NCBI GenBank assembly: GCA_016200675.1
Contig: JACQEH010000235.1
Span: 1 to 11,147 of the forward strand
DNA length: 11,147 nt
From: Chloroflexota bacterium
GTDB taxonomy: Bacteria; Chloroflexota; Limnocylindria; Limnocylindrales; CSP1-4
Direction: 5' to 3'
Shown: positions 1 through 6,786 of the stretch, one piece after another
How positions within the stretch are numbered: the stretch's first letter is position 1
Layout: every line of letters begins with the position of its first letter
The notes under the pieces: generated by a model
Databases searched by the model: none
Seen by the model: the letters and a program-made list of their open reading frames with translations, nothing else
Told to the model about the DNA's origin: nothing
Program-made: the position numbers and the translations under genes

Positions 1-1154
1 TTCAGGTCGGCGTCCTCGTCGCTCGGCGGCGGCAGCGGGAGTGACCGGCGCCGATGGTCCTCGAGGGCGTAACGCTGGAAGGCCGCGATGTCGAAGGTGA
101 TGGCCACACAGCCGACGCCGCGGGCGCGGAGGGTCGAGAGGGGCTTGACCCAGCCGCGATCCAGCGACGGCGTGACCACCACGACCGTCATTCCCCGCCG
201 GATGCGCGGGATCGTGGCCACCAGGGACTCCCCGAGCGGGGTCCCGCCATCACCATCGACGGCGGCCAGGACCTGCATGATCTTGAGATGCTGGCGGCCG
301 CCGCGATCCGGCTGGAGCTGGGCCAGCCGATGGGCGTTGACCGTGAGGCCCACCGCGCGGTTCTCGCGGATGGCCTTGTCGGCGACCGAGGCGGCGACGC
401 GAACGGCGACCTCGGTCGTCGATTCGTCGCCGCGGCCGGCCTGTGCGGCGCGCTCGAGGTCGAGGACGATCCAGGCATCGGCCGTCTGCTCGAGCTCGAA
501 CTCCTTGACCTGGATGTCGCCGTGCCGGGCCGTCGAGCGCCAGTGAATCCGGTTGAAGGCGTCGCCCGGCGCCCAGGGCCGGACGGTCGTCGCGAGCGGC
601 GAGGTCTGGAGCGTCCGCTCCGGCGTCGCGTGGCTGCCGTCGACATTGGCCGAGGGCAGCTTCCAGAGGGGCAGCGGGTCGAGCCGGGGATAGACCACCG
701 CGGTGACGCCGGTCCCGACCGCGGCCGACGACTCGAAGAAGCCGAACGGATCCCCCGTCCGGATCTGGAGGGGCTCGATGCGGAAGTGGCCCCGGCGGGT
801 CAGCGGCGTCCGGACCAGCCACGAGCGCTCGGTCCGGGCGCCGAGCGAGAGGGCTCGGCCCGGGAGCCCGGCGGGCAGGGACGTTGGGTTGTGGATCTCG
901 AGCCAGGGCTTCGGCAGCCGGCTGGTGTTCCGGATCGTGTAGGTCACCCGGAGGCGGTCACCGACGTGGCCCGAGAGTTGGTTGACCGCGTAGCCGGCCT
1001 CGAGGTCCGACAGGCCCAGGCGGGTCAGGACGTACGAGCCCCCGACGACGAAGATACCGAGGTAGACGAGGTAGAAGAGGAAGGGCAGGCCGGTCGAGAA
1101 CGCCGCGACCACGAGGATCGCGCCGATGACCAGGAGCTGCAGGCGGCGCAGCAT
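1..1154 (-). CDS. DUF58 domain-containing protein, C-terminus cut by window edge
   Basis: The frame is open from an ATG at 1154 to the left edge (384 codons visible, no stop). Two hydrophobic stretches near the N-terminus (about residues 7-20 and 24-42) form a membrane hairpin. The DUF58 core follows: a beta-rich segment with RTGDPFGFF at 133-140, then the family signature RPWAPGDAFNRIHWRSTAR at 192-210 followed by VKEFE. After it comes a von Willebrand A-like half with VVVVTPS near 324-330. Function in this family is not settled. DUF58 proteins are typically encoded next to a MoxR ATPase, as here, and are thought to act with it in envelope or complex-assembly processes. The start is supported by GAGGG about 12 bases upstream, and the gene begins 30 bases after the moxR stop, so the two are very likely co-transcribed. 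The missing C-terminus is only the window boundary. Confidence 0.88.
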   Translation of the reverse strand, partial: MLRRLQLLVIGAILVVAAFSTGLPFLFYLVYLGIFVVGGSYVLTRLGLSDLEAGYAVNQLSGHVGDRLRVTYTIRNTSRLPKPWLEIHNPTSLPAGLPGRALSLGARTERSWLVRTPLTRRGHFRIEPLQIRTGDPFGFFESSAAVGTGVTAVVYPRLDPLPLWKLPSANVDGSHATPERTLQTSPLATTVRPWAPGDAFNRIHWRSTARHGDIQVKEFELEQTADAWIVLDLERAAQAGRGDESTTEVAVRVAASVADKAIRENRAVGLTVNAHRLAQLQPDRGGRQHLKIMQVLAAVDGDGGTPLGESLVATIPRIRRGMTVVVVTPSLDRGWVKPLSTLRARGVGCVAITFDIAAFQRYALEDHRRRSLPLPPPSDEDADL

Positions 1155-1184
1155 CGTCCGTTCGCCCTCGCTGAGCTCGGCTGA

Positions 1185-2195
1185 TCAGGCCTCGGCCGCG
1201 GATGCGTGCGCGACGACCTCGCGGGGGCCCCCGTGCGTGCCGCCGGAGCCGATCGGATTCACGCCCTCGACGGGCGTCGTGTCGAGGAGCTCGGCGACGA
1301 CCTGCCCGGGCAGGATGTCGTGAATCGTTGAACTCGTCTTGATGATCAGGCGGTGGGCCAGGGCCGACTCGGCGAGCGCCTTGACGTCGTCGGGCAGGAC
1401 GTAGTCTCGGCCCAGGAGCCCGGCCAATGCCTGGCCGGCCCGGTAGAGGGCGATCGACCCGCGCGGCGATGCGCCGAGGTAGACGTCCGGATGGCTCCGC
1501 GTGGCGCTGACCAGCCGGACGATGTAGTCGGCTACGCTCGGATCGACGTAGATCTCGCGGACCGCGGCCTGCATCTCGCGCAGCTCGTCGCCCGAGCAGA
1601 CCTCTTCCAGCTGCTCGATCGGGTGCTGCCGCTTCTGCTCGTCGAGGATCACGATCTCCTCGGTCAGCTGGGGGTAGCCGAGCCGGATCCGGAGCATGAA
1701 CCGGTCGAGCTGGGCCTCGGGCAGGGCGAACGTGCCTTCGTACTCGATCGGGTTCTGGGTGGCGATGACCAGGAACGGATCCGGCATCGGCCAGGTCGTG
1801 CCGTCGACCGTCGCCTGGCGCTCCTCCATGCACTCGAGGAGCGAGCTCTGCGTCTTTGGCGTGGCCCGGTTGATCTCGTCGGCGAGGACGACCTGGCTCA
1901 TGATCGGGCCCGGCCGGAACTCGAACTCCTGGGTCTTCTGGTTGTAGATCGAGAGGCCCGTCACGTCGGACGGCAGGAGGTCCGGCGTGAACTGGATTCG
2001 CCGGAAGGAGCAGCCGAGGCTCCGGGCGATGGCCTTGGCGAGGACCGTCTTGCCGGTGCCGGGCACATCCTCGATGAGGAGGTGGCCCCGGCAGAGCAGC
2101 GCCACGAGCGCGAAGCGGACCTCGCGATGCTTGCCGACGATCACCCGCTCGACGTTCGCGAGCACCTTGTCGCCGGTCTCCTGGATCTTCGTCAT
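1185..2195 (-). CDS. MoxR family AAA+ ATPase
   Basis: A 336-residue protein with all MoxR AAA+ motifs: Walker A DVPGTGKT (43-50), Walker B VLADEINR (103-110), sensor 1 ATQNP (145-149), the arginine-finger segment LPEAQLDRF (158-166) and sensor 2 GASPRGS (241-247). A C-terminal lid follows, then a short low-complexity tail. MoxR ATPases are cytoplasmic oligomers with chaperone-like roles in maturing partner proteins; the usual partner is the neighbouring DUF58/VWA protein, here directly downstream. The frame is open further upstream to 2342, but I chose the ATG at 2195: the family begins close to this point, GAGGGA lies about 6-11 bases upstream, and the upstream codons give only Arg/Pro-rich sequence. 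About 150 bases separate it from the preceding membrane-protein gene, and this leader holds overlapping inverted repeats, so it may have its own promoter or regulatory leader. Confidence 0.93.
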   Translation of the reverse strand: MTKIQETGDKVLANVERVIVGKHREVRFALVALLCRGHLLIEDVPGTGKTVLAKAIARSLGCSFRRIQFTPDLLPSDVTGLSIYNQKTQEFEFRPGPIMSQVVLADEINRATPKTQSSLLECMEERQATVDGTTWPMPDPFLVIATQNPIEYEGTFALPEAQLDRFMLRIRLGYPQLTEEIVILDEQKRQHPIEQLEEVCSGDELREMQAAVREIYVDPSVADYIVRLVSATRSHPDVYLGASPRGSIALYRAGQALAGLLGRDYVLPDDVKALAESALAHRLIIKTSSTIHDILPGQVVAELLDTTPVEGVNPIGSGGTHGGPREVVAHASAAEA

Positions 2196-2240
2196 CCGTC
2201 TCCCTCGACTCGGGGTGGGTCCGGGCGGCCTGGGGCAGCT

Positions 2241-2279
2241 GGGGCGTCGGCCGATGGTACGACGGGGACGCCCCATCGG
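2241..2279. promoter_or_regulatory. Overlapping inverted repeats in the moxR leader
   Basis: Two inverted repeats interlock here. The arms at 2241-2248 and 2267-2274 are 8 bases and perfectly complementary (GGGGCGTC / GACGCCCC). The arms at 2251-2257 and 2273-2279 are 7 bases and perfectly complementary (CCGATGG / CCATCGG). They cannot both form as simple hairpins, so in RNA they would be alternatives or a pseudoknot. They lie 46-84 bases upstream of the moxR start, between the small membrane protein gene and moxR. No T-run follows on either strand, so a classical intrinsic terminator is unlikely. A role as leader structure or attenuator is inference; chance is possible in such GC-rich sequence. 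Confidence 0.35.
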
Positions 2280-2348
2280 TTTGCCTGGTGACGGCACCCG
2301 GACGAGCGTCGCGCGCCGCGGGTCCCACATCGCCCGAAGCACGCCCGG

Positions 2349-2774
2349 CTAGCCGCGGGCAATGGTGATGAAGCCGGCCCAGGCGGTCATCAGCGCCCCG
2401 ATGCCGGCCATGACCCCGAGGAACGGCTCGTGCCCGACCCAGGATGCCGCGGCGACCCCGCCGAAGAGCACGGCCAGGACCAGGGCGATCGACGCCATCC
2501 CCAGCCGCTCGATGAGCGGCCGGTGGACCGGCAACGCGCCACCCGGAAGGGGCGACGGTCCTCTCCCGCCGGCCGGTCCTCTCTCGCCGGCCGGTCCTGT
2601 CTCGCCGGCCGGTCCTGTCTCGCCGGCCGGTCCTGTCTCGCCGGCCGGTCCTGTCTCGCCGGCCGGTCCTGTCTCGCCGGCCGGTCCCGTCTCGCCGGCC
2701 GGTCCCGTCTCGCCGGCCGGCTTCGGCTCGTCCGCGTCGCGGGGCACCTCCGCGTCGCGGGGCACCTCCGTCAC
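2349..2774 (-). CDS. Small two-TM membrane protein with collagen-like Gly-X-Y repeat
   Basis: A 141-residue protein with a GTG start inside the preceding stop (GTGA overlap at 2771-2774), so it is translationally coupled to the PBP gene. Residues 4-13 hold two EVPRDA units. Residues 21-74 are 18 unbroken Gly-X-Y triplets, mostly GETGPA repeated seven times and then GER, GPA, GGR and GPS. The C-terminal half has two hydrophobic segments (about 92-113 and 119-139) joined by a short loop, and ends a few residues later. No signal peptide or sorting motif is visible. Bacterial collagen-like repeats can form triple helices, but whether this short one does, and on which side of the membrane, cannot be told from sequence. 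I do not recognise the C-terminal domain as a named family. The coupling, membrane segments and position inside the wall cluster support a real gene; an alternative frame through the same repeat is much longer but lacks any family match. Confidence 0.72.
   Translation of the reverse strand: MTEVPRDAEVPRDADEPKPAGETGPAGETGPAGETGPAGETGPAGETGPAGETGPAGETGPAGERGPAGGRGPSPLPGGALPVHRPLIERLGMASIALVLAVLFGGVAAASWVGHEPFLGVMAGIGALMTAWAGFITIARG
2563..2724. repeat. 18-bp tandem repeat (about nine units) encoding GETGPA
   Basis: Head-to-tail 18-base units run from 2581 to 2724 in register, with a more diverged unit at 2563-2580. The unit is close to GTCTCGCCGGCCGGTCCT on the plus strand. Four consecutive units (2599-2670) are identical, the next two differ by one base, and the outer units carry further changes. 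Each unit encodes two Gly-X-Y triplets on the minus strand, so copy-number change keeps the frame. Near-identity of the inner units suggests recent expansion by slippage or unequal exchange. Confidence 0.95.
2733..2768. repeat. Second 18-bp tandem duplication, two units
   Basis: Two exact copies of CGCGTCGCGGGGCACCTC lie at 2733-2750 and 2751-2768. They encode the duplicated EVPRDA motif at the N-terminus of the collagen-like protein. The unit length equals that of the adjacent Gly-X-Y repeat, but the sequence is unrelated. Confidence 0.85.
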
Positions 2775-4321
2775 TGGCCGGCCCAGGCCTTCCAGGCCGC
2801 CAGCAGCTGGCCCGCGATCGGCGCAGCCCGCTCGGCGCCGCGGCCGCCCTGCTCGACGACGACGGCGATGGCAACGGCGGCGTCACCCGCCGGGGCGAAG
2901 CCGATGAACCACGAGTCCGGCTCGCCCGTACCGCCGAGCTCGGCGGTGCCCGACTTCCCGGCCACCGTCAGGCCGGCGACCTGGGCACCCGTGGTGTAGC
3001 GACGGCCGAGCGGCCCGTTGACTGCCTGCTGCATGGCCGCGCTGATCTCGCGGGCGAGGCCCGGCGGAATGACCCGCCGCCACGTCTCGGGCGCGACGGT
3101 CGTGGTCCCGCCACGACCGCTGAACGAGCGCACGAGATGCGGCCGCATGAGGACCCCGTCGTCGGCCACCGTGCCCGCGACGAGGGCCATCTCGAGTGGC
3201 GTCACGACGGTCTCGGCCTGGCCGTAGGCAGCGTTGGCAAGCTCGACCGCATCGGAGAACCCTCCGCCAAAGCTCCCTCCGCCGCCGGTGACCTGCGAGC
3301 TCGCGGTCGGCAGGTCAAAGGGGATCGGCTCCCCGAAGCCCAGCTTGGCCGCCCACGAGACGAGGGCGTCGCCACCCGTCCGTAGACCGGCCAGGGCATA
3401 CCAGATGTTGCACGACACCTCGGTTGCCGCGACGAAGTCATGGGCCCTGCTCCCCGTCGCGGAGTGATGGCCATCCGTGACCCGGAAGCCCGAGACGAGC
3501 AGGCCGGTCTTCTCGGCCGCCGGCTGCTCGGGGAACGTCGTGTCCGGGCTGATCGCGCCAGAGCCGAGGCCGGCGATCGCCGTCACGATCTTGAAGACGG
3601 ACCCCGGGACGTAGCGACCCTGGGTGGGCCTCGGCAGGAGGGGCTTGGCCGGGTCGGCCTGGAGGGCCGTCATGGTCGCCGAGGCGGTGTCCGGGCTGGC
3701 CAGGGCGGAGGCGTCGAAGACCGGCGTCGAGGCCATGGCGAGGACGTCGCCGGTCCGCGGATCGAGCATCACGACGGCCCCCCGGTCCTTTCCGAGCGCG
3801 GCCACCGCGGCCTCCTGGAGCTTGGCGACGAGCGTCGTCTGCATCGCCTGCGGATCGGATGGGTTGGCCCGGAACTTCCTGACGAGATCCTGGACTGGGT
3901 CGGGCGGGGTGATCCCGGTCAGCTCCGCCTGGTAGGCGCGCTCGAGGCCCGCGCTCCCGAAGACCGGCGACGCATAGCCGACAACGCCGGACAGCGCCGG
4001 TGACGCGTAGCGGCGCAGTGGCTCCCCGTTCGGGTCCTTCTCCGTCCAGGCGAGCCGCACCCCGTCCCGGTCGCTGATCTCCCCGCGGACGATGTGGCGG
4101 CTGGCGGCGATGACCGCGGCGTCGTCCGGCGACGACGAGAGGTCCGACGAGCGGGCCACCTGCCAGTACCCGGCGCCGGCGGCAAGCCCGGCAAAGGCCA
4201 CGGTCAGGGCCACGGCCACACGGCTCAGGGCCGCACCGATGCCCGGGCGCCTGCCCGGGCCGGCAGATCGATTGGCCGAGGCAGTGCCGCCCCGCGCTCC
4301 GCTCCCAACGACGTCGGTCAC
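2771..4321 (-). CDS. pbpA: Class B penicillin-binding protein (PbpA/FtsI-type transpeptidase)
   Basis: A 516-residue peptidoglycan D,D-transpeptidase. A basic cytoplasmic tail is followed by one membrane anchor (about 33-52), then the N-terminal module with RGEISDRDGVRLA (79-91) and the GLERAY segment (125-130). The transpeptidase domain carries the three catalytic motifs: SVFK (241-244, with Ser241 as nucleophile), SCN (303-305) and KSGTAE (456-461). It should cross-link stem peptides outside the membrane, working with the SEDS glycosyltransferase encoded just upstream. No PASTA domains are present, and length matches mycobacterial-type PbpA. The GTG start at 4321 overlaps the SEDS stop (GTGA) and has AAGGGGAGT shortly upstream. 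The symbol rests on family plus the FHA-SEDS-PBP order; an FtsI-like role in division is also possible. Confidence 0.93.
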   Translation of the reverse strand: MTDVVGSGARGGTASANRSAGPGRRPGIGAALSRVAVALTVAFAGLAAGAGYWQVARSSDLSSSPDDAAVIAASRHIVRGEISDRDGVRLAWTEKDPNGEPLRRYASPALSGVVGYASPVFGSAGLERAYQAELTGITPPDPVQDLVRKFRANPSDPQAMQTTLVAKLQEAAVAALGKDRGAVVMLDPRTGDVLAMASTPVFDASALASPDTASATMTALQADPAKPLLPRPTQGRYVPGSVFKIVTAIAGLGSGAISPDTTFPEQPAAEKTGLLVSGFRVTDGHHSATGSRAHDFVAATEVSCNIWYALAGLRTGGDALVSWAAKLGFGEPIPFDLPTASSQVTGGGGSFGGGFSDAVELANAAYGQAETVVTPLEMALVAGTVADDGVLMRPHLVRSFSGRGGTTTVAPETWRRVIPPGLAREISAAMQQAVNGPLGRRYTTGAQVAGLTVAGKSGTAELGGTGEPDSWFIGFAPAGDAAVAIAVVVEQGGRGAERAAPIAGQLLAAWKAWAGQ

Positions 4322-5739
4322 GCGCGACTCCCCTTGCCGGCCGGCACCCCATTGGGCCGCGCCCCGCGTGCCCGGGGCGGCTCGACGCCGCGATCCGACA
4401 GGGCGATGAGGAGGCCCATCACCACGCCATTGGCCAGCAGGGACGAGCCTCCGTAACTGATGAAGGGCAGCGTGATCCCGGTCAGGGGAATGAGCTTGAG
4501 GTTGCCGGCCGCGATGATGAAGGCCTGGACGCCGATGACAAGGCTCAGCCCGGCGGCAAGGATCGCCCGGTAGTCGTCGGCGGCCGAGGCGGCCACCCGC
4601 AGCCCGCGCTCGATGACGACCAGGTACAGGCCCAGGATCCCCATGATCCCGACGAGGCCGAGCTCCTCCCCGAGCGCCGCGAACGGGAAGTCGGTGTGGA
4701 GGGCCGGGATCCCGCCCGGCGGCAGGCGGCCGACCGCGGGCAGGCCGGCGCCCAGGCCGGTGCCGAGGATCCCGCCCCGGGCGAAGGCGTGGAGGGCCTG
4801 GACCACCTGGTAACCGCTGCCGCTGGCCTGGGCGAACGGGTCGAGCCAGATGTCGACCCGGACGCGGACGTGGGGCACGAGCTGGTAGAGCACGAAGCCG
4901 CCGGCCACGAAGGCCACGATCCCGAAGGCCACGTAGGAGGCACGGGCCGTCGCGACGTAGAGGAGGATCAGGAAGACGGCGAAGAACAGGAGGGCCGCGC
5001 CGAGGTCACCCTGGACCACCACGACCGACAGGGCCATCGCCCACATCACGACCATCGGGGCGAGGTACGGCAGTGGCGGCAGGCGGAGCGGGCCCAGCCG
5101 GGTCGACTCGTCCATCAGCAGCGGCCGGTTCTCCGACAGGTAGCCGGCCAGGAAGACGACGAGGATGACCTTCAGCAGTTCGCTCGGCTGGCCGGTCAGC
5201 GGCCCGATCGAGAGGGCCAGCCGCTGCCCGTTGACGTCGTGGCCGAAGACGAAGGTCAGGAGCAGGAGGGCAACGCCCAGGGCGGCCCACGTGTACTTGT
5301 AGAGGCGCAGCCAGGCGTCGCTCCGGACGACGCTCCCGATCACGGCCATGAGGGCGATCGAGGCCACGAGCCACAGGAGCTGGTTCCGCCCCAGGCCAAG
5401 GCCGCCCACGAGGTTCTGGGGCAGGCGCTCCATCAAGAGGAGGCTGATGCCCCCGAGCAGCCCGACCGTCGGCAGGAGGATCTGGTCCGTCCGCCGGCCG
5501 GAGAGGACGAAGGCAGCGTGGGCGATGAAGAGCGCCCCGAGGTAGGCCGCCAGCGCAACCGGGTCGGCGAAGACCGAGCCGGGCGACGTGGGAACCGCCC
5601 CGCCGGCCGACCACGTGGCGGCGAGCGAGATGCTGCCGGCCCCGAGCGTCCCCGCCACCACGAGGAGGAGGCCGAGCTCCCGGTTCCGTGGGCGCGGCCG
5701 GAGGCGGCCGGGCCCCAGGACCGACGCGGCCGCGGTCAT
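4318..5739 (-). CDS. rodA: FtsW/RodA/SpoVE (SEDS) peptidoglycan glycosyltransferase
   Basis: A 473-residue polytopic membrane protein that polymerises lipid II into glycan strands. Many hydrophobic segments are visible between residues 21 and 447. SEDS hallmarks are VVQGDLGAAL with the presumed catalytic Asp245, the TDFPFAALGEELG loop (349-361) and PLTGITLPFISYGGSS (418-433). I placed the start at the ATG at 5739 because the family begins here, the sequence immediately upstream is the FHA remnant in another frame, and the ATG overlaps that remnant's stop (ATGA). The same frame stays open upstream into fhaA, so an automatic call may extend to 6621; those extra residues between 5740 and 5940 are Arg/Pro-rich and look like out-of-frame translation. 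The next gene, pbpA, overlaps by four bases. Position beside pbpA suggests the rodA naming, but ftsW cannot be excluded. Confidence 0.92.
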   Translation of the reverse strand: MTAAASVLGPGRLRPRPRNRELGLLLVVAGTLGAGSISLAATWSAGGAVPTSPGSVFADPVALAAYLGALFIAHAAFVLSGRRTDQILLPTVGLLGGISLLLMERLPQNLVGGLGLGRNQLLWLVASIALMAVIGSVVRSDAWLRLYKYTWAALGVALLLLTFVFGHDVNGQRLALSIGPLTGQPSELLKVILVVFLAGYLSENRPLLMDESTRLGPLRLPPLPYLAPMVVMWAMALSVVVVQGDLGAALLFFAVFLILLYVATARASYVAFGIVAFVAGGFVLYQLVPHVRVRVDIWLDPFAQASGSGYQVVQALHAFARGGILGTGLGAGLPAVGRLPPGGIPALHTDFPFAALGEELGLVGIMGILGLYLVVIERGLRVAASAADDYRAILAAGLSLVIGVQAFIIAAGNLKLIPLTGITLPFISYGGSSLLANGVVMGLLIALSDRGVEPPRARGARPNGVPAGKGSRA

Positions 5740-5939
5740 CGCCGGGCGCGCTCCAGGCGGAGGCGGACGTTGCCGAGCTGGAGCTCGTCGCCAAAGGCGG
5801 CCGGCGCCACGCCCTCGATGCGGCTGCCGTTGACGAAGGTGCCGTTCGTGGATCCGAGGTCCTCGACATACCAGGCCCGCCCACGGTACGTCAGGGCGGC
5901 ATGGAGTCCCGACACGAACTCGTCGTCGAGGAGGATCGT
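5736..5939 (-). pseudogene. fhaB: 3' remnant of a second FHA-domain gene (fhaB-like)
   Basis: Reading from 5939 gives 67 residues and a stop. They are the second half of a forkhead-associated domain: TILLDDEFVSGLHAAL, then LGSTNGTFVNGSRI (29-42), then FGDELQLGNVRLRLE to the C-terminus. FHA domains bind phosphothreonine. The N-terminal half with the IGR strand is absent, and the FhaB-type N-terminal membrane segment expected from relatives is also absent. Going upstream in this frame there is a TGA within 30 bases and no start codon before the conserved part, so it cannot be translated from a normal start. Its stop overlaps the SEDS ATG, the arrangement expected of an intact fhaB followed by rodA. 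The likely explanation is loss, in the genome or the assembly, of the fhaA 3' end and fhaB 5' half. Confidence 0.75.
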
Positions 5940-5940
5940 G

Positions 5941-6621
5941 GACCACCTCGCTGATCCGCGAGCCGTTCACGAACGTGCCGTTCCGCGCCTCGAGGTCGAC
6001 GAGCACCAGGACCCCGCCGCGCGCATGGAGGCGGGCATGCTGGCGCGACACCAGCTCGTCGGCGAGCACGATGGCATTGCTGGCGGCGCGGCCGATGGTC
6101 AGCGGCGATCCGTCGGCGACGACCGTCCATCGACCTCCGTGCGGCGCGGACAGGGCGAGCGTGGCCCGTGGGCCGACGGGTGCCGGCGCCGCGAAGATGC
6201 GGGTCTGGCCGAGGTCGGGCGGCGCCCCCAGGTCGGGACCCGACCCCGTCTCGGAGAAGCGAGCCTCCACCTCGATGTCCCCGCCCCGGAGGCGGTCATC
6301 GGCGATGAGCGCGACCCGCGGTCGGGCCGAGACGGCATGGCCGTGGCGACGGGCCCATTCGAGCGCGGCCGAGGCGAGCTCCACGGGGAGCGCATCGAGC
6401 CTCCCGAGTCGGCCGAGGTCGCGGCGCGCGAGGCGGATCGTGAACCGGTCCGGGACGCGCGAGCCGCCCCCGTCCAGCGTTCGTCCGTGCTCCATCGCCC
6501 GCTCGATGCGGCGCTGCAGCTGGATCGGCTGGACCCGGGTCCCGAAGAGCCGCGCAGTGGGCCGTTCGACGAGACGCTCGAAGAAGCGCTCGACGACCGA
6601 CATGGGTCGGTTCGGTCGCAT
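5941..6621 (-). CDS. fhaA: FhaA-like protein (DUF3662 plus FHA), 3' end lost
   Basis: Codons 1-227 read as FhaA. The N-terminal DUF3662 domain is at about 8-115 (SVVERFFERLVERPTARLFG, then a VQPIQLQRRIERAM helix). A linker of about 45 residues follows, then an FHA domain from about 165 with IGR (176-178), SRQH (192-195) and NGTFVNG (214-220). FhaA binds phosphorylated partners of Ser/Thr kinases and tunes wall synthesis in mycobacteria. The domain breaks off at SEVV (227), before its last beta strands. After that the frame reads through out-of-frame FHA sequence and into the SEDS gene without a stop. The family start is probably the Met at 6603, but the ATG at 6621 lies exactly seven bases past a good -10 element and would suit a leaderless mRNA. 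Neither has a clear ribosome binding site. Confidence 0.75.
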
Positions 6622-6628
6622 CGGCCGG

Positions 6629-6637
6629 AGCCTACCA
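6629..6637 (-). promoter_or_regulatory. Extended -10 promoter for the fhaA-rodA-pbpA cluster
   Basis: On the minus strand TGGTAGGCT fits an extended -10 (TGnTAnnnT). Seven bases separate it from the ATG at 6621, so transcription would begin at or next to that ATG, giving a leaderless message. No good -35 hexamer is visible. The spacing fits leaderless promoters known from Deinococcus and actinobacteria. Confidence 0.4.
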
Positions 6638-6714
6638 GAGGCTCGGGGATCGCCCGGCCGGCGGCCGGGGGTACGGCCGGCACCCGCCGACTGGTACCTG
6701 CTGTGGATCGGAAC

Positions 6715-6761
6715 TCGCGGAAGGCTGGTCTATACTCCGGGCCCGTTCCGCGAATCGCGGA
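6715..6761. promoter_or_regulatory. Three TCGCGGA(A) elements around the promoter (candidate operator)
   Basis: TCGCGGAA occurs at 6715-6722, its exact reverse complement TTCCGCGA at 6746-6753, and TCGCGGA again at 6755-6761. The last two form a compact inverted repeat (TCCGCG-AAT-CGCGGA, 6747-6761) near the predicted transcription start. The first and second flank the -10. This could be a dimer-type operator or a 5' leader hairpin. No regulator is identified. Confidence 0.4.
6731..6736 (+). promoter_or_regulatory. -10 element TATACT for the plus-strand zinc-ribbon gene
   Basis: TATACT is one of very few AT-rich hexamers in the region and closely matches the -10 consensus. It lies about 50 bases before the ATG at 6787. 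TCGGAA at 6708-6713, 17 bases upstream, is at best a weak -35. Repeated TCGCGGA elements flank it. Confidence 0.5.
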
Positions 6762-6786
6762 CGTGGCATGGAGCGCCCGGGGGCCG

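Noticed and set aside
54..1184. Plus-strand 376-codon open frame opposite the DUF58 gene
   Set aside because: Its composition is typical of the antisense of a high-GC gene, there is no recognisable domain, and the minus strand has an unambiguous DUF58 signature.
2563..2724. CRISPR array
   Set aside because: The repeats are 18 bases, head to tail with no spacers, and are coding triplets for Gly-X-Y.
958..2886. Minus-strand 642-codon open frame overlapping moxR, the collagen-like gene and DUF58
   Set aside because: It is an Arg/Gly/Pro-rich alternative frame of genes whose true frames have Walker motifs, membrane segments and DUF58 signatures.
5736..6003. Single sequencing-error frameshift in one FHA protein
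   Set aside because: Correcting the frame would place half an FHA domain after an FHA domain lacking its last strands, with two NGTFVNG motifs and only one IGR strand. A missing segment explains this better than one base.
4696..6786. Very long plus-strand open frame antisense to rodA and fhaA, continuous with the zinc-ribbon gene
   Set aside because: It is antisense to clear SEDS and DUF3662/FHA sequence, and its translation is Arg/Gly/Asp/Glu-rich with no family features. Only the part from 6787 has a Cys-rich domain, a promoter and a plausible start. Long empty frames are expected at this GC content.
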